DNA of 64,000 nucleotides from Clostridium sp. (GTDB taxonomy: Bacteria; Bacillota; Clostridia; Lachnospirales; Lachnospiraceae). This document shows, piece by piece, positions 37,152-45,227 of this stretch. The translations under genes and the position numbers were made by a program. The notes under the pieces are model-generated. The model was given only the letters and a program-made list of their open reading frames with translations. It did no database searches and had not been told where the DNA came from. Location of the stretch: contig JAISOV010000017.1 of assembly GCA_031275405.1 (NCBI GenBank), positions 1 through 64,000 of the forward strand. Reading direction: 5' to 3'. Every line of letters begins with the position of its first letter. Position 1 is the first letter of the stretch.

Positions 37152-37805
37152 ATGATTACTGTAAAAAATTTATCTAAGGCATATGGAGATTATGCTGCCG
37201 TCAACAACGTGACGTTAAAGATCACTCGCAAGGATTTTGTCGGCATCATCGGAGAGTCCGGATCAGGAAAAAGCACATTGCTCTATCTGTTAAGCGGCCT
37301 GCTGAACGCGACCAGCGGAAGTATCCTGTTTGAAGATACCGAGCTGACAAAAGCAAGCGATAAAGTCTTAAGCCACATCAGATCCAACTGCTTGGGTTTT
37401 GTTTTTCAGTTTCATAATCTTATCCCGGGCCTGACGGTTCTGGAGAATATGGAACTGCCGCTTATACTGACGAATCAAAACCCGGCGAAACACCATAAAA
37501 AGATATTCGGCTTGTTGGAACAGGTCGGGCTTTCCGATTATGCGAAACGCAGCGTGGAGGAACTGTCCGGCGGACAACAGCAGCGGGTATCCATAGCCCG
37601 CGCATTGGTAAATGACCCTAAGGTTATTTTTGCAGACGAACCGACCGGCAATTTAGACAGTGAAAATACAGACCATGTGATAGATCTGTTCGGAGTCCTG
37701 AATAAGGAGCATAAGGTTTCCATCATCATGGTTACGCATAGCGAAAGAACCTTGAGATACTGCAATAAGGTGATCCGGATTTCTGACGGGAGGATCCTGA
37801 CATGA
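37152..37805 (+). CDS. ABC transporter ATP-binding protein (MacB/LolD-like)
   Basis: The 217-residue ATPase has GESGSGKST (Walker A), FQFHNLIPGLTVLENMELPL (Q-loop region typical of MacB/LolD partners), ELSGGQQQR and VIFADEPTGNLD (signature and Walker B), and VTHSE. This subfamily pairs with FtsX-type permeases, so its partner is the fusion protein encoded just upstream. The start at ATG 37152 uses the GGGAG inside the 41-nt hairpin; the in-frame start at 37068 would cross the hairpin and is rejected. Confidence 0.92.
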   Translation: MITVKNLSKAYGDYAAVNNVTLKITRKDFVGIIGESGSGKSTLLYLLSGLLNATSGSILFEDTELTKASDKVLSHIRSNCLGFVFQFHNLIPGLTVLENMELPLILTNQNPAKHHKKIFGLLEQVGLSDYAKRSVEELSGGQQQRVSIARALVNDPKVIFADEPTGNLDSENTDHVIDLFGVLNKEHKVSIIMVTHSERTLRYCNKVIRISDGRILT

Positions 37806-38890
37806 TCATGAAGAACGCGGAAAAGATCAATAAAGAACATAGGATCGCCAACTGCAGGATCCAGTCGTTATGTGATCTGCTTGCCATGAAAGGTATTGCG
37901 GTATCGCCCAACCTTTTATATTTAGCGTGTTTGAAAACGTTGTATCATTATGTGGAAATACGGTATCGCCATGTAAATTATCCTTTCATTTCCAGCTTTG
38001 ATGATGACTTGGAAATAAGGTTTTTTGAAGATTTTGGTCTGACATACCGTGTGGAAACGGATGAAACTGCTTATCCCGAGCTGAAAAGCATTTTGAATGA
38101 GGAGGAACCGTTTCTCTTACTCTGTGACGCAAATGTTATCCTGAAAAAGCGTAAAAACAAAAACAATATCCAGATTGGCGTCTGTAGCGGAATCGCTGTT
38201 GTAGGACATGGTGCTTTTGGGAGAATCATCTTTTCTCAATTGGACAAAAGAAAACAGTTTTCGGATATACCCTATGATTTACTGTCATATTCCAGAAATT
38301 TTGATGTTCTGCCGTCTTCTCCGCGGAATATCTCCATACATCTGAGGGATGATTACGTGAGGAATCAAGAGTGCGGCAAAAAACTGAATGATTATGAAAC
38401 GCTTTGCCATAGCCTGAAAAGTAACCTAGAGAGAGCGATTTCCGATGGCGGGGGAGAAGAACATCAATATACAAATCGGAATATAGAATGCTTTCAGAAT
38501 CAGAAAGCAAAAGAAAAGCTGTTTCTCTTTTTGGAGTCTTTGGATGGAACGATTTCGGATACGGACGTGGATCCCGGCATCGTAAATAAGATTTTTTCCC
38601 TGAAGCTAAGAATGTTAAGAAAAGCCATGGTATCCGGAACGGCGTCTTTCAACCGCTCGGAAATAGCAGACAGCATTTATGCTTTATGGGAATTGAACCC
38701 TCATGATAAATTACAGAAACTGCATCTTGGTTTTCAGAAAAGCGCTATAAATTTCAGGAATATCATACGGAAGCTTTATTTTGTAAATGATATGCTAGGT
38801 GAAAAAGAGTATTTCTTAAAGGAAATCAGGGAACTGCTGGCAGACGCGTTTGAATATGAGCAGCAGCTTATTATGGCTTTCCTGGCGTAA
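37802..38890 (+). CDS. BtrH-like protein of the RiPP cluster (tentative)
   Basis: The 362-residue protein overlaps the ATPase gene by four bases. Its first 150 residues follow the plan of BtrH N-terminal domains: IANCRIQSLCDLLAMKGIAVSPNLLYLA with a possible nucleophilic Cys18, later ELKSILNEEEPFLLLCDANVI and GVCSGIAVVGHGAFGRIIF. The C-terminal half (from about residue 200) is helical and charged. BtrH transfers an acyl group from a carrier protein, and relatives occur in peptide clusters where they may act as peptidases or acyltransferases. The match is by eye only. It may add a final modification or give immunity. Confidence 0.5.
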   Translation: MIMKNAEKINKEHRIANCRIQSLCDLLAMKGIAVSPNLLYLACLKTLYHYVEIRYRHVNYPFISSFDDDLEIRFFEDFGLTYRVETDETAYPELKSILNEEEPFLLLCDANVILKKRKNKNNIQIGVCSGIAVVGHGAFGRIIFSQLDKRKQFSDIPYDLLSYSRNFDVLPSSPRNISIHLRDDYVRNQECGKKLNDYETLCHSLKSNLERAISDGGGEEHQYTNRNIECFQNQKAKEKLFLFLESLDGTISDTDVDPGIVNKIFSLKLRMLRKAMVSGTASFNRSEIADSIYALWELNPHDKLQKLHLGFQKSAINFRNIIRKLYFVNDMLGEKEYFLKEIRELLADAFEYEQQLIMAFLA

Positions 38891-38999
38891 GCCGAACCGG
38901 CGGCAGGTGATGCGGCATGGTGTGGCGGGATCTGCCTTGGAACGAAAGGCGCGGTGAGAGGACAGGATAAAGTGTTATGACCATCTTATATGTTTTGTG

Positions 39000-39027
39000 T
39001 TGACAATGAGAAAAAGTATACTATAAT
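39000..39027 (+). promoter_or_regulatory. Promoter upstream of the small membrane protein gene
   Basis: TTGACA (39000-39005), 16 bases, TATAAT (39022-39027). Downstream ATTATCATAAGCTCG resembles ATTATCATAAGCACG at about 28115. Confidence 0.7.
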
Positions 39028-39041
39028 TATCATAAGCTCGC

Positions 39042-39070
39042 TTACAAGAAGCAAGGACGGCTTCTCGTAA
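39042..39070 (+). repeat. Dispersed stem-loop, copy 4
   Basis: TTAC, A, AGAAGC, loop AAGGACG (39053-39059), GCTTCT, C, GTAA. The same loop and outer TTAC/GTAA as copies 1 and 2, but with a different inner stem. Confidence 0.7.
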
Positions 39071-39200
39071 TCCAATTGCGGCACAAGACCAGCGCCTTTT
39101 ATCGGAAACTGTTTCGCGGCTTCCGATAAGTTCTGTTACAAGACACGAATGGCTGTCTCCTTGTTTGCTGCTCTATCTTATAAATGGATGGTTTCTGATC

Positions 39201-39578
39201 ATGTGTGGGGTGAAGAAAGTGAAGAAAATAGTAGCTGTCGGCAGCTTCGTTTACATACCAATCGTTTTATTCATTCTATTCACTGTATATAAAAATAGTA
39301 TTCAAATAGCTTATCATAATGAAGTGGCGGTAGATGAGCCGGAGAAAGACCAGGAGAGTATTCTAAGAGAGATTGTCAATATGCAAGAAGACGGAAGGAT
39401 GAATGTGGTTCCGGCAAATAAAGATGAAGTTCCGATCATAAGAATTGTTCATTATGATACTAAAAAGTCAATCATAGAATGTGATACATATGAAAACCTT
39501 AGACTTACATTGGAAGAAGGAATTTATGAAGTATCTGTTTTTGTGGAGGATGAGGAACGGCATTATGAACGTCAATAA
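39201..39578 (+). CDS. Small membrane-anchored protein of unknown function
   Basis: About 125 residues: a short basic N-terminus, one hydrophobic helix (IVAVGSFVYIPIVLFILFTVY), then an acidic soluble domain of about 90 residues (EVAVDEPEKDQESILREIVNM; IECDTYENLRLTLEEGIYEVSVF). The start is uncertain between ATG 39201 and GTG 39219. No family recognised. It has its own promoter and leader with hairpins, and its codon use is AT-rich like the RiPP cluster before it. Confidence 0.5.
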   Translation: MCGVKKVKKIVAVGSFVYIPIVLFILFTVYKNSIQIAYHNEVAVDEPEKDQESILREIVNMQEDGRMNVVPANKDEVPIIRIVHYDTKKSIIECDTYENLRLTLEEGIYEVSVFVEDEERHYERQ

Positions 39579-39792
39579 GACCATAGAATGTGAAGATAGG
39601 TATCGTGAATCAGATCATAAGGACACTTGGGGAAAAGCGATTGATAAATATACTTTCTTCTATAACGATTCAGGGAGCGGCAGAAGCGCGCTCGCCAACA
39701 TCTGGGGCGGCGGGAGAAACATCAAGGCGGGCGATTTAAGGGCTTTGAAAGAGTTTTGCGGCGTAGGGTATGATGAATTTCCCCGGGTCTGA
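39565..39792 (+). CDS. Short hypothetical protein upstream of vsr
   Basis: A 75-residue frame starts at ATG 39565, overlapping the previous gene, with AGGAACGG upstream. It ends SGSGRSALANIWGGGRN, then IKAGDLRALKEFCGVGYDEF. The C-terminal part looks like real protein and might be the tail of a larger gene that once preceded vsr, where a cytosine methyltransferase is usually found. I cannot assign it. Confidence 0.35.
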   Translation: MNVNKTIECEDRYRESDHKDTWGKAIDKYTFFYNDSGSGRSALANIWGGGRNIKAGDLRALKEFCGVGYDEFPRV

Positions 39793-39818
39793 TACCAAGG
39801 ATAAGGCGGTGATTCCGT

Positions 39819-40265
39819 ATGAAGATCTTTGAGAACGTGACTGAACAGCGCAGGAAAAACATGAGCCGTATTAGAGGGAAGGATACGAGCATCGAAATGG
39901 CTCTCAGAAAGGCTCTGTGGGGAAAAGGCTACCGATACCGGAAGAATGCTAAGAACCTGCCGGGGTCGCCTGACATTGCGCTGACAAAATACAAGATAGC
40001 GGTCTTCTGCGACAGTGAGTTTTTTCACGGAAAAGACTGGGAGGTGCTGAAACCTAGGCTGGCAGGGGGAAATAACGGGGAATACTGGGTGGAGAAGATC
40101 CGGAAAAATATCCGCCGGGATGCGGAAAATGACAAGAAGCTCCTGTTTCTGGGGTGGACGGTCATCCATTTCTGGGGCAAAGATATTCTGGCCAGGACGG
40201 AAGAATGTGTCAAGGTGATCGAAGAAGCCATTTTTGACCTGAAATATAGATGGGCCGAGGAATAA
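39819..40265 (+). CDS. vsr: Very short patch repair endonuclease (Vsr)
   Basis: The 148-residue protein shows the Vsr plan: VTEQRRKNMSRIRGKDTSIE at the N-terminus, GYRYRKNAKNLPGSPDIAL with the catalytic Asp, FCDSEFFHGKDW, and YWVEKIRKNIRRDAENDKKL then LGWTVIHFWGKDI. Vsr nicks next to T:G mismatches left by deamination of 5-methylcytosine. It normally accompanies a cytosine-C5 methyltransferase, but none is visible beside it, so it may be an orphan or part of a decayed modification system. The start at ATG 39819 is supported by GGCGGTGATTCCGT only weakly. Confidence 0.88.
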   Translation: MKIFENVTEQRRKNMSRIRGKDTSIEMALRKALWGKGYRYRKNAKNLPGSPDIALTKYKIAVFCDSEFFHGKDWEVLKPRLAGGNNGEYWVEKIRKNIRRDAENDKKLLFLGWTVIHFWGKDILARTEECVKVIEEAIFDLKYRWAEE

Positions 40266-40294
40266 GACGGGATAAATCCAGAAAGTTTCCTTTT

Positions 40295-40322
40295 CACGTT
40301 TACCGGTTCCGCCCATATAATA
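40295..40322 (+). promoter_or_regulatory. Sporulation-type promoter of dpaA
   Basis: CACG at 40295-40298 and CATATAATA at 40314-40322, the latter fitting the sigma-K -10 pattern CATANNNTA. The same arrangement is kept in the duplicated leader at 45131-45158. Mother-cell expression would suit dipicolinate synthesis. Confidence 0.5.
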
Positions 40323-40391
40323 ATCTTAGAGGAAGTTTGGGCGCTTGGTAAAAGTGCGTCAACGTATCAGTATCTGTCAGGAGGGAAGTTT

Positions 40392-41132
40392 ATGCCGCAG
40401 ACAGCAATCGGCGTGATCGGCGCGGACACACGTCAGGACTATCTGGCGCGGTACCTGGCCGAGAGAGGCTTTACGGTGTGCCGCCGGGAGGAGTTTTCCC
40501 CGGAGATTCTGGAAGAAGTTCAGCTGCTGATAGGCCCGGTTACTTTTTATAAAAATGGGCAGCTGATCCGGGAGATAGCGGAAGCGTGTAAACGGGATAC
40601 ACTACGGCAGTCTGCGGAAAAAGGGACGGTTCTGAACTATATGGCGTGTGAGGACTTTCTGCTCCGGAACGCCGCGCTGACCGCAGAGGGGTTTTTGAGC
40701 ATTCTCATTGCAAGTACGCCTTTTTCCCTGGAGGAAGCGCGGATTCTGCTGCTCGGCCTGGGGCGCTGCGGCAAGGCGCTGGAAAGCGTACTGGAGCGTT
40801 TCCCATGCCGGGTGACGGCTTCTGATCAAATACCAGAGAAAATTTCCCCGGAGGAAGCTTACAATGTGGTCGTCAATACGATTCCGGCACAGGTCATAAA
40901 AAGGGAACATCTGAACAGTCTTCCAAAAGACTGTATCCTGTTTGACCTGGCTTCCGCTCCGGGCGGGTATGACCGGGAAGCGGTAAAAGAACTTGGGCTT
41001 TCTTTTTTCCATTGTCCGGGCATTCCGGGCAAAATGTCGCCGCAAAGCGCCGGGTACGCCATCGGCAGATGTGCCGTCCGCTATTTAGAGGATCGGACAG
41101 TGACGCTGGAAGCGGCGGAAATCACCGCCTGA
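40392..41132 (+). CDS. dpaA: Dipicolinate synthase subunit A
   Basis: The 246-residue protein has an N-terminal Rossmann-like start (AIGVIGADTRQDYLARYLAERG), a second nucleotide-binding segment ILLLGLGRCGKALE near residue 120, and FDLASAPGGYDRE and HCPGIPGKMSPQSAGYAIG near the C-terminus, all typical of DpaA/SpoVFA. With DpaB it makes dipicolinic acid, the calcium chelator of the spore core, in the mother cell. GGAGGGAAG precedes ATG 40392. Unlike the usual dpaAB pair, dpaB is 4.3 kb away; a decayed second dpaA lies directly before dpaB. Confidence 0.93.
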   Translation: MPQTAIGVIGADTRQDYLARYLAERGFTVCRREEFSPEILEEVQLLIGPVTFYKNGQLIREIAEACKRDTLRQSAEKGTVLNYMACEDFLLRNAALTAEGFLSILIASTPFSLEEARILLLGLGRCGKALESVLERFPCRVTASDQIPEKISPEEAYNVVVNTIPAQVIKREHLNSLPKDCILFDLASAPGGYDREAVKELGLSFFHCPGIPGKMSPQSAGYAIGRCAVRYLEDRTVTLEAAEITA

Positions 41133-41155
41133 CGCTTATCCGTTTCCCTTCGTAT

Positions 41156-41178
41156 CCAGAAGCAAGGTCGGCTTCTGG
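41156..41178 (+). repeat. Dispersed stem-loop, copy 5
   Basis: CCAGAAGC, loop AAGGTCG (41164-41170), GCTTCTGG: a perfect 8-bp stem shortly after dpaA. Confidence 0.65.
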
Positions 41179-41216
41179 AAATCAAACGAAACGCCGCGCC
41201 GGAAGCGGCGCCTGTT

Positions 41217-41240
41217 ATCAGAAGCAAGAGCGGCTTCCGG
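41217..41240 (+). repeat. Dispersed stem-loop, copy 6
   Basis: AGAAGC, loop AAGAGCG (41226-41232), GCTTCC. Weaker outer pairing than copy 5. Near-repeats GTGCGTGATCCTGCGCACAG and GTGCGTGGTCCGGCGCACAG follow. Confidence 0.55.
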
Positions 41241-41332
41241 TGCGTGATCCTGCGCACAGATGGAATGGGTCAACAAATCGACCGCTCAGGCATGGCCTGG
41301 GCGGCTGTGCGTGGTCCGGCGCACAGGTGGAA

Positions 41333-42016
41333 TCAACCGGCAGATTCCTTCCTGGGATAAGCTGATAGCAGCCGGCTTTTCAGCTTTTTCCACACATCTA
41401 AAGTAAATTCAGATGTCGCGAAGAATTCATTGTCTTTTACTTTTTGATACGGAACAGCCGTTGATTCCTCATCCGCAGGGACAAGAATGACATGGCTGTG
41501 TGTCTGGTAGCAAAATACGGGCGCAATGAGGAAGTCGTCAACCATACTGTAGACGGGTGGCGTTTCGTTTTCCAAAGTATCCATCCGGTGCGAAAGGAAT
41601 ACAAGATACTCATGGTCAGCCGTCATCAGATTGATAAATCCTCGTTCCAGAGAATGATAGGAATCACCAAAGCCTAAGCACCAATGCCTGGAAGTTAAAT
41701 AGATTTCATCACCGATCTCTAAATCATTTCCCGCATATACTTCTTGTACGCGTACCTTTTGGCGGCCGGTACCAAATAGATACTCTATCTCTTCGGATAC
41801 GGATACGCGTAAGATGAGCTGAGAATCCGGAAGAGACGCCATCATTTTATCACAGCAATCTGTGATCAGCGCCTCTGGAAATTCAGCGGTCTGTATAGAT
41901 TCTAAATAGCGGCTGTCTTTCGTGATATCTGTATAACTCTGACGTTTCATGCCGCCAAATATCGCGGCGGCAAGTATGGAAAGAACGGTGAAACAAGACA
42001 ATAAGCGTAGTTTCAT
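41333..42016 (-). CDS. Secreted or membrane-anchored protein of the ABC cassette, unknown function
   Basis: The 227-residue protein has an N-terminal signal/anchor (KLRLLSCFTVLSILAAAIFGG) and an external domain with ILRVSVSEEIEYLFG, VQEVYAGNDLEIGDEIYL and YLVFLSH, which gives a beta-rich, OB-like impression. ATG 42016 behind CCGGAGG is chosen. It overlaps the ATPase gene by four bases and is the last gene of the cassette, so it is likely an accessory or immunity component of the transporter. Confidence 0.6.
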   Translation of the reverse strand: MKLRLLSCFTVLSILAAAIFGGMKRQSYTDITKDSRYLESIQTAEFPEALITDCCDKMMASLPDSQLILRVSVSEEIEYLFGTGRQKVRVQEVYAGNDLEIGDEIYLTSRHWCLGFGDSYHSLERGFINLMTADHEYLVFLSHRMDTLENETPPVYSMVDDFLIAPVFCYQTHSHVILVPADEESTAVPYQKVKDNEFFATSEFTLDVWKKLKSRLLSAYPRKESAG

Positions 42017-42657
42017 GAGCAATCCTCCGGCACCAAAACGCGGCCGCTATTCATGTGAAAAGAATGATCCGCCAGAATGCGGATATCGTCGCTGTTATGG
42101 CTTGCTAACAGAATCAACGCGCCTCGGGCTTTTTCCTCGGCAATCAGTTTTCGGATTTCTTCCACACCGTCTTCATCCAAGGAATTGGTGGGTTCGTCCA
42201 ACATGATGACGTCGGGCCGTTCCATAACAGCTTGTGCGATCGCAAGGCGCTGTTTCATGCCAAGCGAATATTTACTATAAAGCCGCCGGTCGTCGGGATC
42301 TAAGCCAACGCGGCGGATGGCCTGCCTGATGTCTTCCAATCCGATTCGCCGAGTCAAATCCGCCAGGTAAGTCAGGTTCTGTATCCCTGTTAAATTCGAG
42401 TAAAGCGCCGCGTTTTCCAGCACGATCCCCAGACTGGGGAGAACGGAAAAATCCCGCTTCAGCACCTTGCCGTTCCAAGAGACAGAGCCGGAATCTATGG
42501 ACATCAAGCCGGAAAGCGCACGGAAAAGCATCGTTTTGCCGGAACCGTTCCGGCCGGTAAAACCATAAATATTTCCGCCATACAAATGCAGATCAATCTC
42601 TATCAGAATCTTTTTTTCACGAATCTTTTTACTGATGTGATCGGCAATCAGTTCCAT
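42013..42657 (-). CDS. ABC transporter ATP-binding protein of the divergent cassette
   Basis: The 214-residue ATPase has GRNGSGKTML (Walker A), YSLGMKQR (signature with SLG instead of SGG), VIMLDEPTNSLDEDG (Walker B) and ASHNSDDI (switch His). The reduced signature and short length are typical of bacteriocin and peptide exporters. It works with the two permease genes upstream on the same strand. Confidence 0.88.
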   Translation of the reverse strand: MELIADHISKKIREKKILIEIDLHLYGGNIYGFTGRNGSGKTMLFRALSGLMSIDSGSVSWNGKVLKRDFSVLPSLGIVLENAALYSNLTGIQNLTYLADLTRRIGLEDIRQAIRRVGLDPDDRRLYSKYSLGMKQRLAIAQAVMERPDVIMLDEPTNSLDEDGVEEIRKLIAEEKARGALILLASHNSDDIRILADHSFHMNSGRVLVPEDCS

Positions 42658-42661
42658 AGGA

Positions 42662-43492
42662 TCAGCCCCCCATTTCTAAGTCGGCAGTCAAAAAATCATG
42701 ATTTTTTATAAAGCCTACTCCCCACAACGTGATGACCACAGAAAGGAAAAGCGTGAACAGCACAGAGTGGTTTAGGTCAAGCACCGAATAGGGCGAGTGC
42801 AGCGCCTGATTCATTGCCCCGTTCTTACTGCTCTGCCAACCCAAGACCAAATGAGAGATTGGGTTCAGAACCAGAAAGATTTCAGAAAAGGCAGTCACAT
42901 CCAGATACCTCTGAAAGGTTCCCACGCATCCAAGCAGTGTAATACAAATGACTTGAAAGCTGATGACCATCATAAAGGAAGCACTGCTTCCGATGGAAAT
43001 CGCTAACAAGTTGACCGATAACGTCATGGCAGACAGCCATGCGGTATGGATCAGAAAATGATATGCCAGCAGGACTATCCCGGCCCAGTCCATCCGTAAT
43101 TGAAAACGTATGACTGTCAGGAAGCTTGCCGTAGCCAGTATCACAATCTGAAACAGGCAGGCAAGGATTCCCACCCATAAGGTTTCCCGTAGATACCATC
43201 GAACGCGCTTGGGATACCGCGAGAACACATAAATACTTGCCGTACAGAAGTGCCGGTAAAGGACAGTGCCAAAATAGACCTGGAAGATATACATCGGAAG
43301 CATACGCGTGATAAGGGAAACAAGTTCCGGCATAGATAAGCCAAGCGCAAATTCGCCGCGTGAACCGCTGAGCTGCAAAACAAATTCCGACAGAGAAATC
43401 TTTCCGCCATAGGGATTTACAAAAGAAATCGCCAACAGAATGCCCCCGGCTCCGCCCCAAAACAGTATGAAGCTCAGTTTGTATTTTGTCAA
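42662..43492 (-). CDS. ABC permease-like membrane protein
   Basis: The protein has six hydrophobic helices, such as LSFILFWGGAGGILLAISFV at the N-terminus and SVLFTLFLSVVITLWGVGF at the C-terminus. TTG 43492 is preferred because AAAGGAG is well placed for it and its TTGA overlaps the previous stop; ATG 43516 would be the alternative (284 residues). It has no named family, but the pairing with the ATPase and a similar neighbour makes a two-permease exporter likely. Confidence 0.65.
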   Translation of the reverse strand: MTKYKLSFILFWGGAGGILLAISFVNPYGGKISLSEFVLQLSGSRGEFALGLSMPELVSLITRMLPMYIFQVYFGTVLYRHFCTASIYVFSRYPKRVRWYLRETLWVGILACLFQIVILATASFLTVIRFQLRMDWAGIVLLAYHFLIHTAWLSAMTLSVNLLAISIGSSASFMMVISFQVICITLLGCVGTFQRYLDVTAFSEIFLVLNPISHLVLGWQSSKNGAMNQALHSPYSVLDLNHSVLFTLFLSVVITLWGVGFIKNHDFLTADLEMGG

Positions 43493-44322
43493 AACCGCTC
43501 CTTTCTGCTGCTCCATAAGGTTGAGAAAAGAGAAAAGAGAATCAAAATCGACAGCCCGGCAATCAAGAACAAAGCGCTCTTAGGTTCATCATGAAAGAGC
43601 AGAAGATAATCATACCATTTCATGGTCGAAATCCCACGGGGAAGATACATGGTTGCGTAAAGGAGTACGAATACCGGCAGAAAAAGTATCACGCGGTATT
43701 TTACGCGCACAATAGAGGAAAAAGCTACTGTAAAGCAGGCAAGAATACTGGAAACAATGCCAAACAGAAGTGTTCCGACCACGGTATAAAGATAAGGCGA
43801 ATCTATGTATAATCCGCTCATCAGATAGTTACGGACATCCTGAATATAGCTGGGTTCGTAAATATCCATATTGGTCAAGTCGCCGGTTGCGGCAAGCGGA
43901 AATGCGATACAATTCAGCAACAGCTCCATTAGAAATGGCACCGTAAAGACCACCATTGTCACCAAAAAAGCGGCGGCTAACTTGCTGAACTTGTATGTGA
44001 ACTGCCCCAGACGCGCAATCATGAATACTTCTTGCCCGGACCGCTGTTCCTTGCACAAAGCGAAGCCCGCCGGGAGTACCACCAAAAGGGGATATAACTG
44101 AATCAATAACAGCGTGGCATCCGCATTATAGTTGACCCGGTTATAACTGAGCAAAAGAAGTTTCATGGGATGGTACATTTGGATGATATCAAGGCCTTGG
44201 AAGGTAAGAACATTAGAAATAAAGTTGCCAAGTACCATTAGCAGCAGGATATAAAACGCCAATAAGGATTCTTTGTGTCTGAGCATACAATAAGCCTGGG
44301 TCAACGTCGCTTTCCAAAACAT
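43489..44322 (-). CDS. ABC permease-like membrane protein
   Basis: The 277-residue protein has about six hydrophobic helices, among them LLAFYILLLMVLGNFISNVL, LLLIQLYPLLVVLPAGFALC and SALFLIAGLSILILFSLFS. The PLLVVLPAGFALCKEQRSG segment resembles ABC-2-type permeases. Start ATG 44322 follows GGAAAGGAGTAGC. It is the first transporter gene after the secreted small protein on this strand. Confidence 0.65.
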   Translation of the reverse strand: MFWKATLTQAYCMLRHKESLLAFYILLLMVLGNFISNVLTFQGLDIIQMYHPMKLLLLSYNRVNYNADATLLLIQLYPLLVVLPAGFALCKEQRSGQEVFMIARLGQFTYKFSKLAAAFLVTMVVFTVPFLMELLLNCIAFPLAATGDLTNMDIYEPSYIQDVRNYLMSGLYIDSPYLYTVVGTLLFGIVSSILACFTVAFSSIVRVKYRVILFLPVFVLLYATMYLPRGISTMKWYDYLLLFHDEPKSALFLIAGLSILILFSLFSTLWSSRKERF

Positions 44323-44395
44323 CCCTCAGCTACTCCTTTCCCTCCGACAGGTGGTTTGACTGGCGGAGTTTGCAGGACGCATTTTATGGATCCCT

Positions 44396-44430
44396 ATGGT
44401 ACGGGGCGATAACTGATTGCCCCGTACCAT
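44396..44430 (-). other. Strong hairpin between the secreted protein gene and its transporter genes
   Basis: ATGGTACGGGGC (44396-44407) pairs exactly with GCCCCGTACCAT (44419-44430). There is no T-run. It may limit read-through so the small protein is made in excess over the transporter. Confidence 0.7.
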
Positions 44431-44492
44431 ATATGATTCCTGATTCCCAATCATCAGGCTAAAAAGAATAAACCTGTATTTTATTTATAAAC

Positions 44493-44915
44493 TTAATAAA
44501 AATAGTTGACTACGGCATTCGCAGCTTCGTGAGAATTCCCCCTGAACTGGAAATATATGGTTTGTAGCCCCGCGTATTCACTTTTTATGCCCGCACCGGA
44601 ATATCCGCCACCTTCTTCCAAAACATAAGAGGCGTTCAGGCTAATTTGTGTGCCGCTAGAACTCGTTAAACGAAACTGCATTTTTTTAAAATTGTCGCTT
44701 CCTGAAAGAGGATAAACCGAACTACAGCTCGCGTAACCGCTGGTATAATTACCAGACCGTGATTGCGCGTAACCGCTTGTCCATACTTGATTCGCCGATA
44801 AAGAAACCACAACATTTGCTGCCGCAAAAGTAGGGATACCCATCATGCAGACAATAACCGCTGTAATGATACCGGCTTTGAGTTTTGAATTTTTTGATAT
44901 ATTTTTCCCTCCCAC
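44493..44915 (-). CDS. Small secreted protein with signal peptide, possible bacteriocin-like product
   Basis: About 140 residues. Lys-rich N-terminus, hydrophobic segment AGIITAVIVCMMGIPTFAAA with an AxA-type cleavage site, then a mature Ser/Gly/Tyr-rich domain with SGYAQSRSGNYTSGYASCSS and ending ANAVVNYFY. The start is unclear: GTG 44915 has no good ribosome site and the GGGAGGG lies just inside it. The mature part has one Cys. Secretion, small size and the following ABC cassette recall lactococcin-972-like or other secreted bacteriocin loci, but no family match is claimed. Confidence 0.6.
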   Translation of the reverse strand: MGGKNISKNSKLKAGIITAVIVCMMGIPTFAAANVVVSLSANQVWTSGYAQSRSGNYTSGYASCSSVYPLSGSDNFKKMQFRLTSSSGTQISLNASYVLEEGGGYSGAGIKSEYAGLQTIYFQFRGNSHEAANAVVNYFY

Positions 44916-44951
44916 GTGATTTTTTATTTGCCATCTCTTGTTACTTATAAC

Positions 44952-44980
44952 ATTATCATCCTATAGGCTGAGCATGTCAA
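44952..44980 (-). promoter_or_regulatory. Promoter of the secreted protein/ABC cassette
   Basis: On the minus strand TTGACA (44980-44975), 17 bases, GATAAT (44957-44952). Confidence 0.7.
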
Positions 44981-45122
44981 GAGGATATGGACTTACATAT
45001 AATACCAAATGCCGTCAAGTGGATGATAGGATTACCGAAAAAGCCATGTAAGGAATCCGGGGATGGGGTCAACGGGTCGGGCAGGATCACACCTGATTGG
45101 CATGAAAGAGAATGGATCCGCT

Positions 45123-45227
45123 TTGTTTTTCACCTTTACGGGTTCCGCCCATATAATAACTTGAGAGGAAGTTCTGGCGCATGGCAAAAGTACGCCCACG
45201 TATCAGAATCTGCCAGAAGGGGAGTTT
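45123..45227 (+). repeat. Duplicated dpaA leader (second copy of 40288-40391)
   Basis: About 105 bases match the dpaA leader: GTTCCGCCCATATAATAA, GAGGAAGTT, CACGTATCAG and GGGGAGTTTGTG against GTTCCGCCCATATAATAA, GAGGAAGTT, AACGTATCAG and GGGAAGTTTATG. The CATATAATA element (45150-45158) is conserved. Confidence 0.85.

Larger units (their letters stand above)
38891..39200. other. Intergenic region with promoter, stem-loop and hairpin
   Basis: After the RiPP cluster come a promoter (39000-39027), stem-loop copy 4 (39042-39070) and the hairpin TTATCGGAA / TTCCGATAA (39099-39129). No gene is recognised before 39201. Confidence 0.55.
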
